A stretch of 64,000 nucleotides of DNA from Thalassotalea_B piscium_A (GCA_049347715.1 CP186339.1:2294001-2358000), one strand, 5' to 3'. Positions 26,579-36,333 are shown, counted from the first letter of the stretch. The notes: generated from the sequence alone by a model not told the origin. Numbers and translations: made by a program.

Positions 26579-29500
26579 TTAATCGCATTTAAACATGTGA
26601 TCTAATTCACTAACCCCTAAGCCACTACATTTTCTTACTTTAATTTGAACACCAATACGGTCTTTAAGTGTATCCACATGGCTAATAATACCAATCATTT
26701 TTCCTGTAGCATTTAAGTTATCCAGTGCATCTAAAGCTATCTCTAATGTGTCATTATCTAAAGTACCAAACCCCTCATCTAAAAATAACGAATCAATACT
26801 TGTTTTGTTACTTACTAAGTCTGAAAGTGCTAACGCTAACGCTAAACTGACTAAAAAGCTTTCTCCTCCAGATAAGGTTTTGGTATCACGAACAATATCA
26901 GCTTGCCATGTGTCTAACACTTCAAGGGCAAGCGCATCTGAATGCTGACATTGTAATTGATAACGCCCATATAATCGCTCTAGGTGTTTATTAGCCAAAT
27001 ACACTAAATGCGCAAGCGTTAATCCCTGAGCAAATTTTCTAAATTTAGCTCCATCGGCAGATCCAATTAAACCTGATAAATGAGCAAGATCGTCAACAAT
27101 GAGTTGTTGAGCGCTAATTTGTGAAAGTAAGGTTTGTTGTTGTGATTTTTGTTTATCATCATGTTCAAGTGCTTGAGATAACTGCCCTTGCTTAACTTGA
27201 CACTGCTTCAGCTTTTCATTAATTTCAGTTAAATTCGACTCTAAATACGCTAAATCAAACGCCTTAATTCCTTCATCCTTTAAACGTTCTTTTTGTAATT
27301 CTAACTGTTTTGTTTGCTGGTTATACTGAGCTAACAAGGTAGTAACCTTATCTTTTTCCCGGTCAATCATTTGAGCCAATGCTTTTATTTCTTCCCGCTC
27401 AGATGAAGAAATCAACGCATTAACAAAGTCTTCTTCTTTGTTAAAAACACTGCTTTTTAAGGCCGTACTCCAGTTAGATTTTGCTAGCTCAATTGCCGGT
27501 AATATATGCTGTACTTGTTGCTCTACACTTGCTAACTGTCCATGATGATGTTGAACTTTCTGTAACGCTTCTTGATGACTTTGCATTAGCTTGTTACGTT
27601 CATTTGTTAGCTGGTTTTGCTCAACTAATATCGAATTACGAACGTCTGCAACAGCTTTGTCACCCAACAAGTCCAATCGCTGATGTTTAAGTTTTTGCAA
27701 TTGGGTATCGATGATAGCGAGTTGTTGCGAAATATCGTTTATTTCAAGCTGATATTGCTCTTGTTGTTTTTGTTCAAAAGCCATTTGTTGGGTTGATGTG
27801 GCTAACTCTGTTTTGGCTTGTTCATGATCATCTTTACTTTTGTGGTAATAAGCAATTTGTTGTTGAACAGAGTTACACCATAGTTCAAACGTCTCAATGC
27901 TAACTAAGTTATTTCCATCGGTAAATATCACTGGATATAACTTATCATCAGTTATTGCTTCTATTGGCTCAAAAACAGCCCTTATCTCATTACACAGGAG
28001 TAAAAATTGAGCGTTATAATGATCACTACTTTTTTGTTGTTGCTCTGCTAATGCTTGGCGATTTTTTTCAATATTATCAAGAGCTAATTGGATTTGTTTC
28101 ACTTGATTTTGATGTTGAACCAATGTTTTATCTTGTGTAACCAACTGCTGTTGTTCTGTTGCAATAACTTGATTTAATTTTTGTAATTGCTCATTAACTT
28201 GCGTAAGTGATTCATATAAATGTTGATTATTAGTATATAAAGGTTCAATTTCTGATAATTGCTCAATCCCAAGTTCAATAGCTAATATCCGCGCTTGCAC
28301 TTGCCATTGTGTGGTTAGCAACTGTTGCTCATCTTGCTTATCTTTTATCTGTTTTTTCCATCCTGCTAACTCTGTATTAAGCTGAGTTAGTTTTACACTA
28401 GCAGACTTTCCTTGTTGCTCTAAGCCAAGCAATTCATTGTTTAACTGCTCAAGACGTAACTGATGTTCATCTTTATGGCTGGCAGACAATGTTTGATAAT
28501 CATCAATTGCTGGATGCTCTAAAGAACCACATAACGGACATGCTTGATCAGGTTTTAACTGATCACGATGTTGAGCTAATGACAATATCAGCTTATGCTG
28601 TTCAACAATTAATGCAACATCATCACGTTGTTGCTGCTTTGTTCGATACTGTTCTCTTAGCTCCGTAATATCTAAATTAACGTTAACAAGCTCTTGCTCA
28701 TATTGAACTATCTGCTTTGAAAGCTGATCGGTTTCAGCAGTTAAATGTCCATAACGCCTTGCAATTTCCAACGCTTTAACCCAGACAGTAGACGCTTGCT
28801 GAAGTTGGTTTAATTGAGTAACTAAGACCTGCTCATCTGCTAAATGATGTTGGTTTAATAGTGTTTCTTTCTCTGTAACTAAGTGAGCTAAATGCTTATT
28901 TAAATTAGCGGTAACTTCATCTAAATTAGCATATTGTTGTTGCTCCTTCCTTAATATTACTGTTTGCTCTTTAGCTTGCTCAGCTAGCTGTACCTGTGAC
29001 TGCTGGAGCTGGTTTAAGTCTTCCTGCTGGTTGAGTAATTGGTAATATTGATTCTTCCATAGAGGCAACTTTTCAGGTAACGCATTTAGATAGCTATGGC
29101 TAGCTAAATACTCTCCTTGTTCTTTGATACTAGTGTTTAATGATGATTGCCGACGATTTTCTTCCTTGATTTTGTTATCTATCAGGGTTTTATTTTGATT
29201 GAGTGTAACTTGTTTATTAATGACTTGGTCAGACTGTGCTTGTAGCTCTTTTATTTTGCTATCTAATGGAATAATAGTATCAATAATGAGATTTTCTAAA
29301 GCTTTATGTTGCTTAGATTGCGCTTCAGCTTTGGTGTCAAACGTTTTTAATGAACGGGTAAAATCATCAAGCTGCTTTTGATGAATCGCTAAGCCTTGAA
29401 CAAGTGTTTTCTGCTCAGTTGCTAATTGTAGGTATTGCGTCTGTTTACTTTGTAAATCGTCGAACAATGGGCGTATTTTTTCAGCCGGTTCAGATAAGGC

Positions 29501-30343
29501 TAATTTGTCTAAATCAACCTTCGCTTGTTGCGCTTTTTCATCCACTTGCAGCAATTGCTGGTTAGTTTGATTAACAAATCCTTGGTTCTCATCAAAGCTA
29601 TGCCGCCAGGTTAAAGCTTGATGCCATATTTTTTGCTGTTTTTGAATAGCCGACTCATCTTTGGTCACTTGCTCAAATTCTTCAATTAAGCGAGAGCGTT
29701 CTTCTTCATTAAGTAAATTTACTCCCTGATTTTGTGCTCGCAATAAATTAATCGATTCATTAGCCGTTTTATGTTGTTGAAAAACATATTGTGAGATCAC
29801 CCCATAAATTTCAGTGCCGGTTAACTCTTCTAATAAAGCCGCACGTTCATTGGCTGGAGCATTTAAAAATGCAGCAAAATGCCCTTGTGATAACATCATT
29901 GACTTGGTAAAACGGCCAAAATCTAATCCAGTGATACGAGCTATTTCATCTCTTACTTGTGAAACCTTAGTGGCAATAATCTCCCCTTCAATAGTGGCAA
30001 GTTCTGCAACAGGTTTTTGTAAATTACCTTCTAAGCGGTTTTTAGCTCGTCGCTGACTCCAAAATGCTCTATAAGCCTGACCTTTGACTAAAAACTCGAC
30101 TTCTGCCAAACAATTAGCGGTATGACGTGTCATTAATTCATTTTGTTTTTCTGAAACATTCAGACGTGGTGTTTGATGATATAAGGCTAAACAGATTGCA
30201 TCGAGAATCGTAGTTTTACCAGCACCTGTAGGACCTGTGATGGCAAAAAGCCCACTACTATCAAATGGGCTTTGGGTGAAATCAATTTTCCATTCACCTT
30301 TTAAAGAATTAATATTTTCAAATCGTAAACTCAGAATTTTCAC
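26579..30343 (-). CDS. sbcC: SbcCD nuclease ATPase subunit SbcC
   Basis: 1254-residue SMC/Rad50-like ATPase that with SbcD cleaves hairpins and processes DNA ends. N-terminal Walker A GPTGAGKTTILDAICLALYH (about residue 37), long Gln-rich coiled coils, a zinc-hook CPLCGS (about 603), C-terminal ABC signature LSGGESFLVSLALALALSD (about 1156) and Walker B SLFLDEGFGTLD (about 1185). It overlaps the sbcD 3' end by 4 bases and is the downstream gene of the sbcDC operon. Length is slightly above the E. coli protein. Confidence 0.95.
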   Translation of the reverse strand: MKILSLRFENINSLKGEWKIDFTQSPFDSSGLFAITGPTGAGKTTILDAICLALYHQTPRLNVSEKQNELMTRHTANCLAEVEFLVKGQAYRAFWSQRRAKNRLEGNLQKPVAELATIEGEIIATKVSQVRDEIARITGLDFGRFTKSMMLSQGHFAAFLNAPANERAALLEELTGTEIYGVISQYVFQQHKTANESINLLRAQNQGVNLLNEEERSRLIEEFEQVTKDESAIQKQQKIWHQALTWRHSFDENQGFVNQTNQQLLQVDEKAQQAKVDLDKLALSEPAEKIRPLFDDLQSKQTQYLQLATEQKTLVQGLAIHQKQLDDFTRSLKTFDTKAEAQSKQHKALENLIIDTIIPLDSKIKELQAQSDQVINKQVTLNQNKTLIDNKIKEENRRQSSLNTSIKEQGEYLASHSYLNALPEKLPLWKNQYYQLLNQQEDLNQLQQSQVQLAEQAKEQTVILRKEQQQYANLDEVTANLNKHLAHLVTEKETLLNQHHLADEQVLVTQLNQLQQASTVWVKALEIARRYGHLTAETDQLSKQIVQYEQELVNVNLDITELREQYRTKQQQRDDVALIVEQHKLILSLAQHRDQLKPDQACPLCGSLEHPAIDDYQTLSASHKDEHQLRLEQLNNELLGLEQQGKSASVKLTQLNTELAGWKKQIKDKQDEQQLLTTQWQVQARILAIELGIEQLSEIEPLYTNNQHLYESLTQVNEQLQKLNQVIATEQQQLVTQDKTLVQHQNQVKQIQLALDNIEKNRQALAEQQQKSSDHYNAQFLLLCNEIRAVFEPIEAITDDKLYPVIFTDGNNLVSIETFELWCNSVQQQIAYYHKSKDDHEQAKTELATSTQQMAFEQKQQEQYQLEINDISQQLAIIDTQLQKLKHQRLDLLGDKAVADVRNSILVEQNQLTNERNKLMQSHQEALQKVQHHHGQLASVEQQVQHILPAIELAKSNWSTALKSSVFNKEEDFVNALISSSEREEIKALAQMIDREKDKVTTLLAQYNQQTKQLELQKERLKDEGIKAFDLAYLESNLTEINEKLKQCQVKQGQLSQALEHDDKQKSQQQTLLSQISAQQLIVDDLAHLSGLIGSADGAKFRKFAQGLTLAHLVYLANKHLERLYGRYQLQCQHSDALALEVLDTWQADIVRDTKTLSGGESFLVSLALALALSDLVSNKTSIDSLFLDEGFGTLDNDTLEIALDALDNLNATGKMIGIISHVDTLKDRIGVQIKVRKCSGLGVSELDHMFKCD

Positions 30344-31587
30344 GATTTTTCTCCATTACTGTGTTCTACCTGCTCTACCACAGATAAAAACAATTGTTTC
30401 ATCCGTGACTTTCTAGCAAGGTCTTCATCGCTCTCCCAATGTTCTAAAGCCAAGCGCGCTTCAAAAACATCTTCAAGTGACAATTCATTAAGGGTAATTT
30501 TCTTTTCATTACTTGCCATTTGATTTCGAGACGTTTTAGCTCGACGAACTAATAACACCTCAACGGGAAGATCTTTAATTATATCCTCAATTCTTAAAGT
30601 TAAATCTTGTAAATATTCAGCACTATTGATTTCTATATCTAACCAAATTGTTTGCTTTGTATCCGTAAGTTCAACTTGATTAATGGTATTTTTCACCATG
30701 TCCGCAAGTTGGTCCACACTAGTTTTTATCATCACTAAAGGTTGAAAACATGGCACAGTCAATTCAGTTACACAAGACAACTTAGCATGTTCAAACTCAG
30801 CAATTAACACGCACTTTTGCTGCTTAGCTTCATCAAAACTTAATGGAATTGGTGAACCGCAGTAACGAATATGTTCAGACTTTGCAACACGTTGATTTTT
30901 GTGAATATGCCCTAAAGCAATATAGTCTGCCGGTGGAAATGCATTGGCATTAAAAGCTTCTAATGTACCAATATAAATATCACGCACCGAATCACTACTA
31001 GTAACCCCCACTGTGGTTAAATGCCCTGTTGCAATGATAGGAACCAGACCTTTTGCCAGCTTAGCAGCATCTTCATACATCAACTGATAATGTTCAGTAA
31101 TAGCTTGCTGTAATGACTGTTGTTTTTCTTGAGCCGACTGACCCGCCTGACTCAATAAAATATCACGAGGACGGATAAAAGGAATGCCACAAACAATAGC
31201 ACCTAAGTCACCCTTTTTATTATGTAATTGTACTAACTGACTTTTCCGCTCTCGATCTGCACTTGCTATCACTGTGCATGACATTTGAGACAACAGATCC
31301 TTAGCTTCACTTAACATGGCAACAGAATCATGATTACCGGCTAATAAGACAAGTTGACACTTCAACTTATGTAATTTAACGATAAAATCAAAATAAAGCT
31401 CTCGTGCATAACTAGGAGGGGTGCCTGTATCAAAAACGTCACCGGCAACAATCACAGCATCAATTTGATGTATGCTAACTTGTTCAATTAACCAATCGAT
31501 AAAGGCTTGATGTTCTTTTAATCGGCTCTTGCCATAAAAATATTGGCCTAAATGCCAGTCTGAGGTATGCAGTACGCGAAAAGTCAT
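30340..31587 (-). CDS. sbcD: SbcCD nuclease subunit SbcD
   Basis: 415-residue Mre11-like metallophosphoesterase nuclease. All phosphoesterase motifs are present: HTSDWHLGQYF (about 7-17), VAGDVFDTGTPP, LLAGNHDS, ATGHLTT and ALGHIHKNQ. The C-terminal region includes the helical part that contacts SbcC. It starts at ATG 31587 and is the first gene of the sbcDC operon; a divergent VOC-family gene begins 125 bases away. Confidence 0.95.
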   Translation of the reverse strand: MTFRVLHTSDWHLGQYFYGKSRLKEHQAFIDWLIEQVSIHQIDAVIVAGDVFDTGTPPSYARELYFDFIVKLHKLKCQLVLLAGNHDSVAMLSEAKDLLSQMSCTVIASADRERKSQLVQLHNKKGDLGAIVCGIPFIRPRDILLSQAGQSAQEKQQSLQQAITEHYQLMYEDAAKLAKGLVPIIATGHLTTVGVTSSDSVRDIYIGTLEAFNANAFPPADYIALGHIHKNQRVAKSEHIRYCGSPIPLSFDEAKQQKCVLIAEFEHAKLSCVTELTVPCFQPLVMIKTSVDQLADMVKNTINQVELTDTKQTIWLDIEINSAEYLQDLTLRIEDIIKDLPVEVLLVRRAKTSRNQMASNEKKITLNELSLEDVFEARLALEHWESDEDLARKSRMKQLFLSVVEQVEHSNGEKS

Positions 31588-31712
31588 ATAAGGTAATTTA
31601 ATTATTAGCTCAAGTGAGCGTGTAAAAATTCAGTAGTAATAATAGTTTAACGCGTAATATGATTAACTAACATTATTAATTTAACCCAGTGTTAACTCAG
31701 CAGGAACCGATC

Positions 31713-32075
31713 ATGCAAAATCAAATCGTATGGGCTGATATTCCAGTCACCAATTTAGATCGCGCCATAAAATTTTATACTTCCCTACTTCAAGGTCAAG
31801 TAACAAAACAAACCTTTGAACAATTAACTTTTGCAATTCTCCCTCATTCCGGGACAAATGTGTCTGCTTGTCTAATCGAGCAACCACAAGAACATATTAC
31901 CGACAAAGGGCCGCTACTTTATTTCAATGTCGATGGGCGATTGAAAGAAGCTGTTGAGCTTGCTAAGTCGTTTAATGTAAAGATACTAGAAGAATATACC
32001 GATATGGGGCCCCATGGAAAGCGCGCCGTATTACATGACTCTGAAGGTAACCGTATAGCTTTACATAGTCATTAA
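31713..32075 (+). CDS. VOC-family (glyoxalase-fold) protein
   Basis: About 120-residue single-domain vicinal-oxygen-chelate protein: N-terminal WADIPVTNLDRAIKFYTSLL, central LLYFNVDGRLKEAVELA and C-terminal HGKRAVLHDSEGNRIALHSH carrying likely metal ligands. ATG 31713 is chosen because CAGGAA sits 7 bases upstream; a GTG 24 bases earlier is less likely. These short forms are usually annotated as glyoxalase/bleomycin-resistance or enzymes of unknown substrate. No operon partner except possibly ybaK downstream. Confidence 0.78.
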   Translation: MQNQIVWADIPVTNLDRAIKFYTSLLQGQVTKQTFEQLTFAILPHSGTNVSACLIEQPQEHITDKGPLLYFNVDGRLKEAVELAKSFNVKILEEYTDMGPHGKRAVLHDSEGNRIALHSH

Positions 32076-32130
32076 CTATTGAAAATTTTTAGACAAAAAT
32101 ATAATCTTTGATTTTTGAGGGCTCATATTT

Positions 32131-32592
32131 ATGACACCGGCAGTTAAACTACTAAAAAAGCTAAAAATTTCACATAACATCCATCATTATGAACACGATG
32201 TTAATGCGCCATCCTACGGCTTAGAAGCTGCAGAGAAAATGTCAGTGGAACCTCAACGCGTATTTAAAACTTTAGTTATTGAATCTAATGATAAATTAGC
32301 CGTCACCATCATACCTGTTACGGAACAGTTATCACTGAAACTTGCCGCCAAAGCATTAAAAACGAAAAAAGCACATATGGCACCAGCAAAAAAAGTAGAA
32401 ACTTCTACCGGTTATGTTTTAGGTGGCGTAAGTCCTTTAGGGCAAAAGAAACGCTTAACCACATTGATTGATGATTCAGCTCAATCATTTAAAAGCATTT
32501 TTATTAGCGGGGGTAAAAGAGGTTTAGAAATAGAAATGAACGCAAAAGATTTACAACAAGTGATCAATGCCACTTTCTGCCAATTAACTTAG
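32131..32592 (+). CDS. ybaK: Cys-tRNA(Pro)/Cys-tRNA(Cys) deacylase YbaK
   Basis: 153-residue YbaK/EbsC-type trans-editing enzyme that hydrolyses Cys mischarged on tRNA(Pro). Features: APSYGLEAAEKMSVEPQRVF, KTLVIE, the LSLKLAAKALKTKKAHMA block with the conserved Lys, and YVLGGVSPLGQKKRL (GGxSPxG). Length and pattern are standard. It follows the VOC gene by 55 bases on the same strand. Confidence 0.9.
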   Translation: MTPAVKLLKKLKISHNIHHYEHDVNAPSYGLEAAEKMSVEPQRVFKTLVIESNDKLAVTIIPVTEQLSLKLAAKALKTKKAHMAPAKKVETSTGYVLGGVSPLGQKKRLTTLIDDSAQSFKSIFISGGKRGLEIEMNAKDLQQVINATFCQLT

Positions 32593-32642
32593 CCTAACAA
32601 TATTCCAACTTGAGTAATATTCTCAAATAATTTAACCATTAT

Positions 32643-32862
32643 TTAAAACGTATCTACTATCAGTTTTTTAATTTTTTCAGCCTTTTCAAAATGATCTAAT
32701 TTGTGGGTAACAATCCACCATGTCGCCACTTCAAATAAACCGTTCTGGTTCATCGTTTTTATTAGCGAAAAACGCATAAAAAGATAGGCCAACATTAGTG
32801 CCTTTTTGCGCTATTTTTTGCTCACAAATCGCGATCATTTTATCTTTTAATGCATTTTTCAT
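32643..32862 (-). pseudogene. Frameshifted small conserved protein (DUF6500-like)
   Basis: From ATG 32862 the frame reads MKNALKDKMIAICEQKIAQK and GLSFYAFFANKNDEPERFI, then hits a stop. Removing one T from ATTTGAAGTG near 32737 continues the protein as EVATWWIVTHKLDHFEKAEK and KIKKLIVDTF to a TAA at 32643. The rejoined product of about 72 residues looks like a conserved family of small gammaproteobacterial proteins that I recall as DUF6500. The single-base insertion makes this a recent pseudogene or a sequence error. It sits 17 bases upstream-side of the SIMPL gene end. Confidence 0.7.
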
Positions 32863-32879
32863 TTTTCTAACCACCAAAA

Positions 32880-33614
32880 CTAATCAGATAAGTAATATTC
32901 AACGGTTGAAACTACACGTACTTTCTTAATATGTGGATTATTTTTATCGCGTGCGCGAATACTAAACTGTCCTTGAACCGCCTTTTTAATTTTCCCTAAT
33001 TTACTTTGAGAATCGGAAGCAAACTTCTCGGCAACCTCTCTCGCTTTACGTGTTGCTTCTTCAACCATTGCAGGTTTTACTTCATTGAGACGGGTAAAAA
33101 TATATTCAGTTTGAGATTGATAGTTATTACCAGTAAAAACAATACCTTGTTTACCCAACTCCGATAGTGCCCCCATGATTTTTCTCACGACATCTATTTT
33201 TGTTGAATAGACTGTAACCGTTTGCATTGCTGTATAACGATATTGGTATTGACTGGTGTTACCATATTGTTGTGCTGATTTATCTGTGATTGACGGTGAC
33301 GCAAAAGTAATTTCATCGGAATCAATGCCTTTTTCAGTTAAGAACGTATTGATTTTATCCGTATTTTTTTCAATGGTTTTATACAATATTTCTAAATCAT
33401 TACCTGCCGCTATAAATTGGATAGGCCATAAAACTATATCCGCTTTATATTCTTGTTCAGAAAGCCCTTTCACCGTCACACTTCGTTCAAATTGTTTGTA
33501 CTCAACTACAGCATTTGCTAATAAATAACCAAGCATAGTTAAGCCAAGAAAAATAAATAGTCCTAAAGTAAATGTACTTATTTTATTAGCCTGTTGCATC
33601 ATTGTTCCTGTCAT
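32880..33614 (-). CDS. SIMPL (DUF541) domain membrane-anchored protein
   Basis: 244 residues with an N-terminal membrane anchor (about 13-33) and a SIMPL/DUF541 domain: RSVTVKGLSEQEYKADI near the start, ITDKSAQQYGNTSQYQY in the middle and ARKAREVAEKFASDSQSKLG near the end. The family is periplasmic or cell-envelope-associated, with E. coli YggE as best known member, linked loosely to oxidative stress; the molecular function is unknown. It is a single gene; the frameshifted small gene lies downstream on the same strand. Confidence 0.85.
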   Translation of the reverse strand: MTGTMMQQANKISTFTLGLFIFLGLTMLGYLLANAVVEYKQFERSVTVKGLSEQEYKADIVLWPIQFIAAGNDLEILYKTIEKNTDKINTFLTEKGIDSDEITFASPSITDKSAQQYGNTSQYQYRYTAMQTVTVYSTKIDVVRKIMGALSELGKQGIVFTGNNYQSQTEYIFTRLNEVKPAMVEEATRKAREVAEKFASDSQSKLGKIKKAVQGQFSIRARDKNNPHIKKVRVVSTVEYYLSD

Positions 33615-33770
33615 TATTCCATTAAAATTTAATGATATACGTTAACTCTAATCAGTATTAAAGATGTTATCCAAAGACTTCGCTGAGCTCAATAATAATA
33701 ACTAAATAATCAATCAGAAAGGTTACATAATGTAACAACAGCCTTTAATTTGCTAAATAAAAGCCATAAA

Positions 33771-33799
33771 AAAACCTATTAAAAAATTTAATAGGTTTT
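33771..33799 (-). terminator. Intrinsic terminator after the 33821 gene
   Basis: 12-base stem AAAACCTATTAA / TTAATAGGTTTT with a 5-base loop; on the minus strand seven T residues follow. It ends the transcript of the small coiled-coil protein and the genes upstream of it. Confidence 0.8.
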
Positions 33800-33820
33800 A
33801 TCAGTATAAGTTAACACTGT

Positions 33821-34180
33821 TTATTTGGGAGCTAGCTGATCCTGCGCATCTTGAACGCTAGGCTCATTATCGGCCATTTGTTCTTCATTGTCTTGTTGGA
33901 ATGTACGAAGAACTCTCGCTAGAAACTCCTGAGTTTCAACACTTCTGCGAGCAACTTCTTCTTTGCTCGGTTTATAAGCGTCCATCTCACTGCGTGAGAT
34001 AATGCCTTTATCTTCAAGTAAACATTCTAATGACGCTATACGTTCACGTGCAACAGACAATTCCATAGCTAATGCCATAGTAACCGACATCGCTTGTTCA
34101 GTTTGTTTATCTGCTAAAAAATAAGGTCTTTTCCCTTTAGCTTTTGTACCAGCTAAATTTAATTTATTTATATTTGTCAT
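33821..34180 (-). CDS. Uncharacterised small coiled-coil protein in the catabolic cluster
   Basis: 119 residues, no signal peptide or membrane segment. The middle (about 35-60, VTMALAMELSVARERIASLE) predicts a helix or coiled coil, and the C-terminus is Gln/Glu/Asp-rich. I do not recognise a family. It lies 54 bases downstream of a methyltransferase gene on the same strand and just before a strong terminator, so it is probably the last gene of the 36156-33821 operon. Polypeptide composition is normal for the genome. Confidence 0.6.
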   Translation of the reverse strand: MTNINKLNLAGTKAKGKRPYFLADKQTEQAMSVTMALAMELSVARERIASLECLLEDKGIISRSEMDAYKPSKEEVARRSVETQEFLARVLRTFQQDNEEQMADNEPSVQDAQDQLAPK

Positions 34181-34234
34181 TTTATTTCCTAATTGGTAAT
34201 TGGCTAAGACTGAGTGAGTACCTATGAGCCGATA

Positions 34235-35428
34235 CTATTTCCATAAGCCAAAAGCATTCCATACAGGTGCTCTACCGTAATCTTCACCTGATTCACCCGC
34301 TTCTCTTTTACCAAAAATCTTTTCATCAACTAATGAAACAACACCCACTTCAAACATATCATCGCCATTGAAACCACATTCATTTAAGGTCTGTTTAAGA
34401 TCTTTATCATGCATCGGGCCCCAATAAGGTTCATTATTGAAATAAGTATCCCAATCACGAATAAATTGTTCATATACCCCCATACCTGCGTATTGAGGTT
34501 GTTCAAGGTGTAAAGTTAATCCACCTTTTTTCAATAAACGATTAATACTTTTTAAAATATTCGGCATTGATGTATCAGAGGTTTCATGCCAAAACATAGC
34601 TGTTGTGATTAAATCAAATGACTCATCTTCAAACTGAGTCAGATTTTCAGCATCAGCTTGCATAAAAGTAATATTATCAACCCCTAACGATTTAGCGCGA
34701 GCATGTGCATAACGAAGGCTTGGTCTAGCTACATCAATTGCGATAACTTCAGCATCTGGGAAAAGTTGCGCTAGAGGCACTGCATTATGACCAACGGTAC
34801 AGCCAATATCTAAAATTCGTTTAGGCTTAAATTCAGGTTTATTGTTAAGCAACCAATGACCAACACCTTGACCACCACCATCACTTAATGCACCAAGTAA
34901 ACCTGCTGTTGTTACGAACAAACCTAGATCATAGCTCGCTGCCACAGTAACATCATTTTCAAAGTACTCGGTATAATAGCAACCTGGTTGACAGTGAATA
35001 TCAACGAGACCCACATTTAAAGGTATTTTTATAGAATCATCTAAAATTAAGGTGTCTGCACCTTCATTTAACTGTTCCACTTTTTCAACAATGTTCTCTA
35101 TTTGTCTTAACACTTGCGCGCGACCAGCCTGTTGACGCATTTCCATAGTGTTACGTCGTAATGCACTCCACATTTGAAAATACGCGTTTTTCAGCATCGC
35201 TTTGCGTACTTCATGTCTAGTTTCAGGCTTACGTCCTGTTTCTTCAACAAATGCAGGCTCAACTACTTTGTCATAAGCAACCTTTACTCCAGGTAAAATG
35301 GTTGAACTTAAATGGACATTTAAATGAGTCAAAAAATTTAATCGGGCAACTTCATCATGATTTGCTTCAGGAAAAACCTCATGTTTTGTTAATACATCCC
35401 ATGACGGTAACGGTTTTGGTGATGACAT
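34235..35428 (-). CDS. Class I SAM-dependent methyltransferase with N-terminal extension
   Basis: 397 residues. An N-terminal helical region of about 190 residues precedes a Rossmann methyltransferase domain: motif I ILDIGCTVGHNAVPLA (about 210), acidic loop VIAIDVARPSLRYA, motif II/III region ITFMQADAENL, and FDLITTAMFWHE. A C-terminal tail includes EQFIRDWDTYFNNEPYWG. The core is of the ubiquinone/sarcosine-type small-molecule methyltransferases; the substrate cannot be read. Its start overlaps the stop of the preceding gene by one base (TAATG), indicating a coupled pair. Association with the degradation cluster suggests that it handles a pathway intermediate or its N-/O-methylation state. 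Confidence 0.78.
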   Translation of the reverse strand: MSSPKPLPSWDVLTKHEVFPEANHDEVARLNFLTHLNVHLSSTILPGVKVAYDKVVEPAFVEETGRKPETRHEVRKAMLKNAYFQMWSALRRNTMEMRQQAGRAQVLRQIENIVEKVEQLNEGADTLILDDSIKIPLNVGLVDIHCQPGCYYTEYFENDVTVAASYDLGLFVTTAGLLGALSDGGGQGVGHWLLNNKPEFKPKRILDIGCTVGHNAVPLAQLFPDAEVIAIDVARPSLRYAHARAKSLGVDNITFMQADAENLTQFEDESFDLITTAMFWHETSDTSMPNILKSINRLLKKGGLTLHLEQPQYAGMGVYEQFIRDWDTYFNNEPYWGPMHDKDLKQTLNECGFNGDDMFEVGVVSLVDEKIFGKREAGESGEDYGRAPVWNAFGLWK

Positions 35429-36156
35429 TATAACCCCCCTTCAATAACTTGATATTCAACCAACTCATAATGTGTTTGCATGTAACCTTCAGCACCGGCT
35501 TTTAATAGTAAATAATCATCATCTGCAGTACACCATAAATTGTATGGAGGATGTTCTTCAGGTAAGTTACCTGCAGTATCAACAACCTGAAAATGACGAG
35601 CTAAAAATTCACCGGCTTTAACCGTAACTTGCTCTTCACCTAAATATTTGATTCCAAAGCCTGTTTTGAACAATAATGGACCTGTAGCACCACGATGATC
35701 AGGAGAAGTTAAAAACAAATCAGGAAAAAATGTTTTTCCAGGACCTTGCGATAAATCATAAACTTTCATTAAAAGTGCATCACCAACAATAGGATGTGCC
35801 TGCAACCATTTAACAGGTGATTCAATATCTACTTTTTGGGTAATACGACCATCACGTTGATTGTGTGACTCACACTCAACATAGCCATTGGCAAAACGCA
35901 TCCAGCCTGAGCCTTCGTATTTATCACCTACTGTTAATCTAACACTACAATCTATAGGGCTAGCATCAGGGTTAATAGAAAGTACAACATCCCTAATAAC
36001 ATTAGGTTCATCATCTATTTCACAATGAGCACTCAACACACGGATACCGTCTGCTTGTGTAGTTATTGAAAAAAACTCTCTACCACGTTCCTGATTAAAA
36101 CGTTCCGGTTTTTTACTAGTGTACTGAATGGTGCCTCGAATCGTTCTATGTTTCAT
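35428..36156 (-). CDS. Uncharacterised protein coupled to the methyltransferase
   Basis: 242 residues without signal peptide or membrane segment. The sequence is beta-rich, with a C-terminal block (KYLGEEQVTVKAGEFLARHF, then YNLWCTADDDYLLLKAGAEG) resembling lipocalin or DUF3108-like folds that line a hydrophobic ligand pocket; this is a visual impression, not a family match. It is translationally coupled to the methyltransferase and preceded by a 195-base region with a TTGAC-N4-GTCAA dyad. Probably a ligand-binding or cyclase-like helper in the same pathway; function unknown. Confidence 0.6.
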   Translation of the reverse strand: MKHRTIRGTIQYTSKKPERFNQERGREFFSITTQADGIRVLSAHCEIDDEPNVIRDVVLSINPDASPIDCSVRLTVGDKYEGSGWMRFANGYVECESHNQRDGRITQKVDIESPVKWLQAHPIVGDALLMKVYDLSQGPGKTFFPDLFLTSPDHRGATGPLLFKTGFGIKYLGEEQVTVKAGEFLARHFQVVDTAGNLPEEHPPYNLWCTADDDYLLLKAGAEGYMQTHYELVEYQVIEGGL

Positions 36157-36251
36157 ATACTACCTATTGTGAATTTTGCAGTCAGAGTATTAAAAATGAA
36201 TACTCGTTTTATATTATATCCGTTATCTTGAACGTAAATATTTTAATGTCG

Positions 36252-36265
36252 TTGACCTTTGTCAA
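36252..36265. promoter_or_regulatory. TTGAC-N4-GTCAA dyad upstream of the methyltransferase operon
   Basis: TTGACCTTTGTCAA, a 5+4+5 inverted repeat about 96 bases upstream of the 36156 start. Similar to FNR/CRP-family half-sites (TTGAT) but off consensus on both sides. It may bind a regulator of this block. Confidence 0.3.
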
Positions 36266-36308
36266 TTTGCACCATAGAAAGTAGCCATAGCATTTGCTTG
36301 ACTCAAAA

Positions 36309-36333
36309 AAAAAGCATCTAGAAGATGCTTTTT
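36309..36333 (-). terminator. Intrinsic terminator after glutaryl-CoA dehydrogenase
   Basis: Stem AAAAAGCATCT / AGATGCTTTTT with 3-base loop, followed on the minus strand by a long T run. It lies 19 bases past the dehydrogenase stop and separates it from the methyltransferase operon. Confidence 0.85.
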
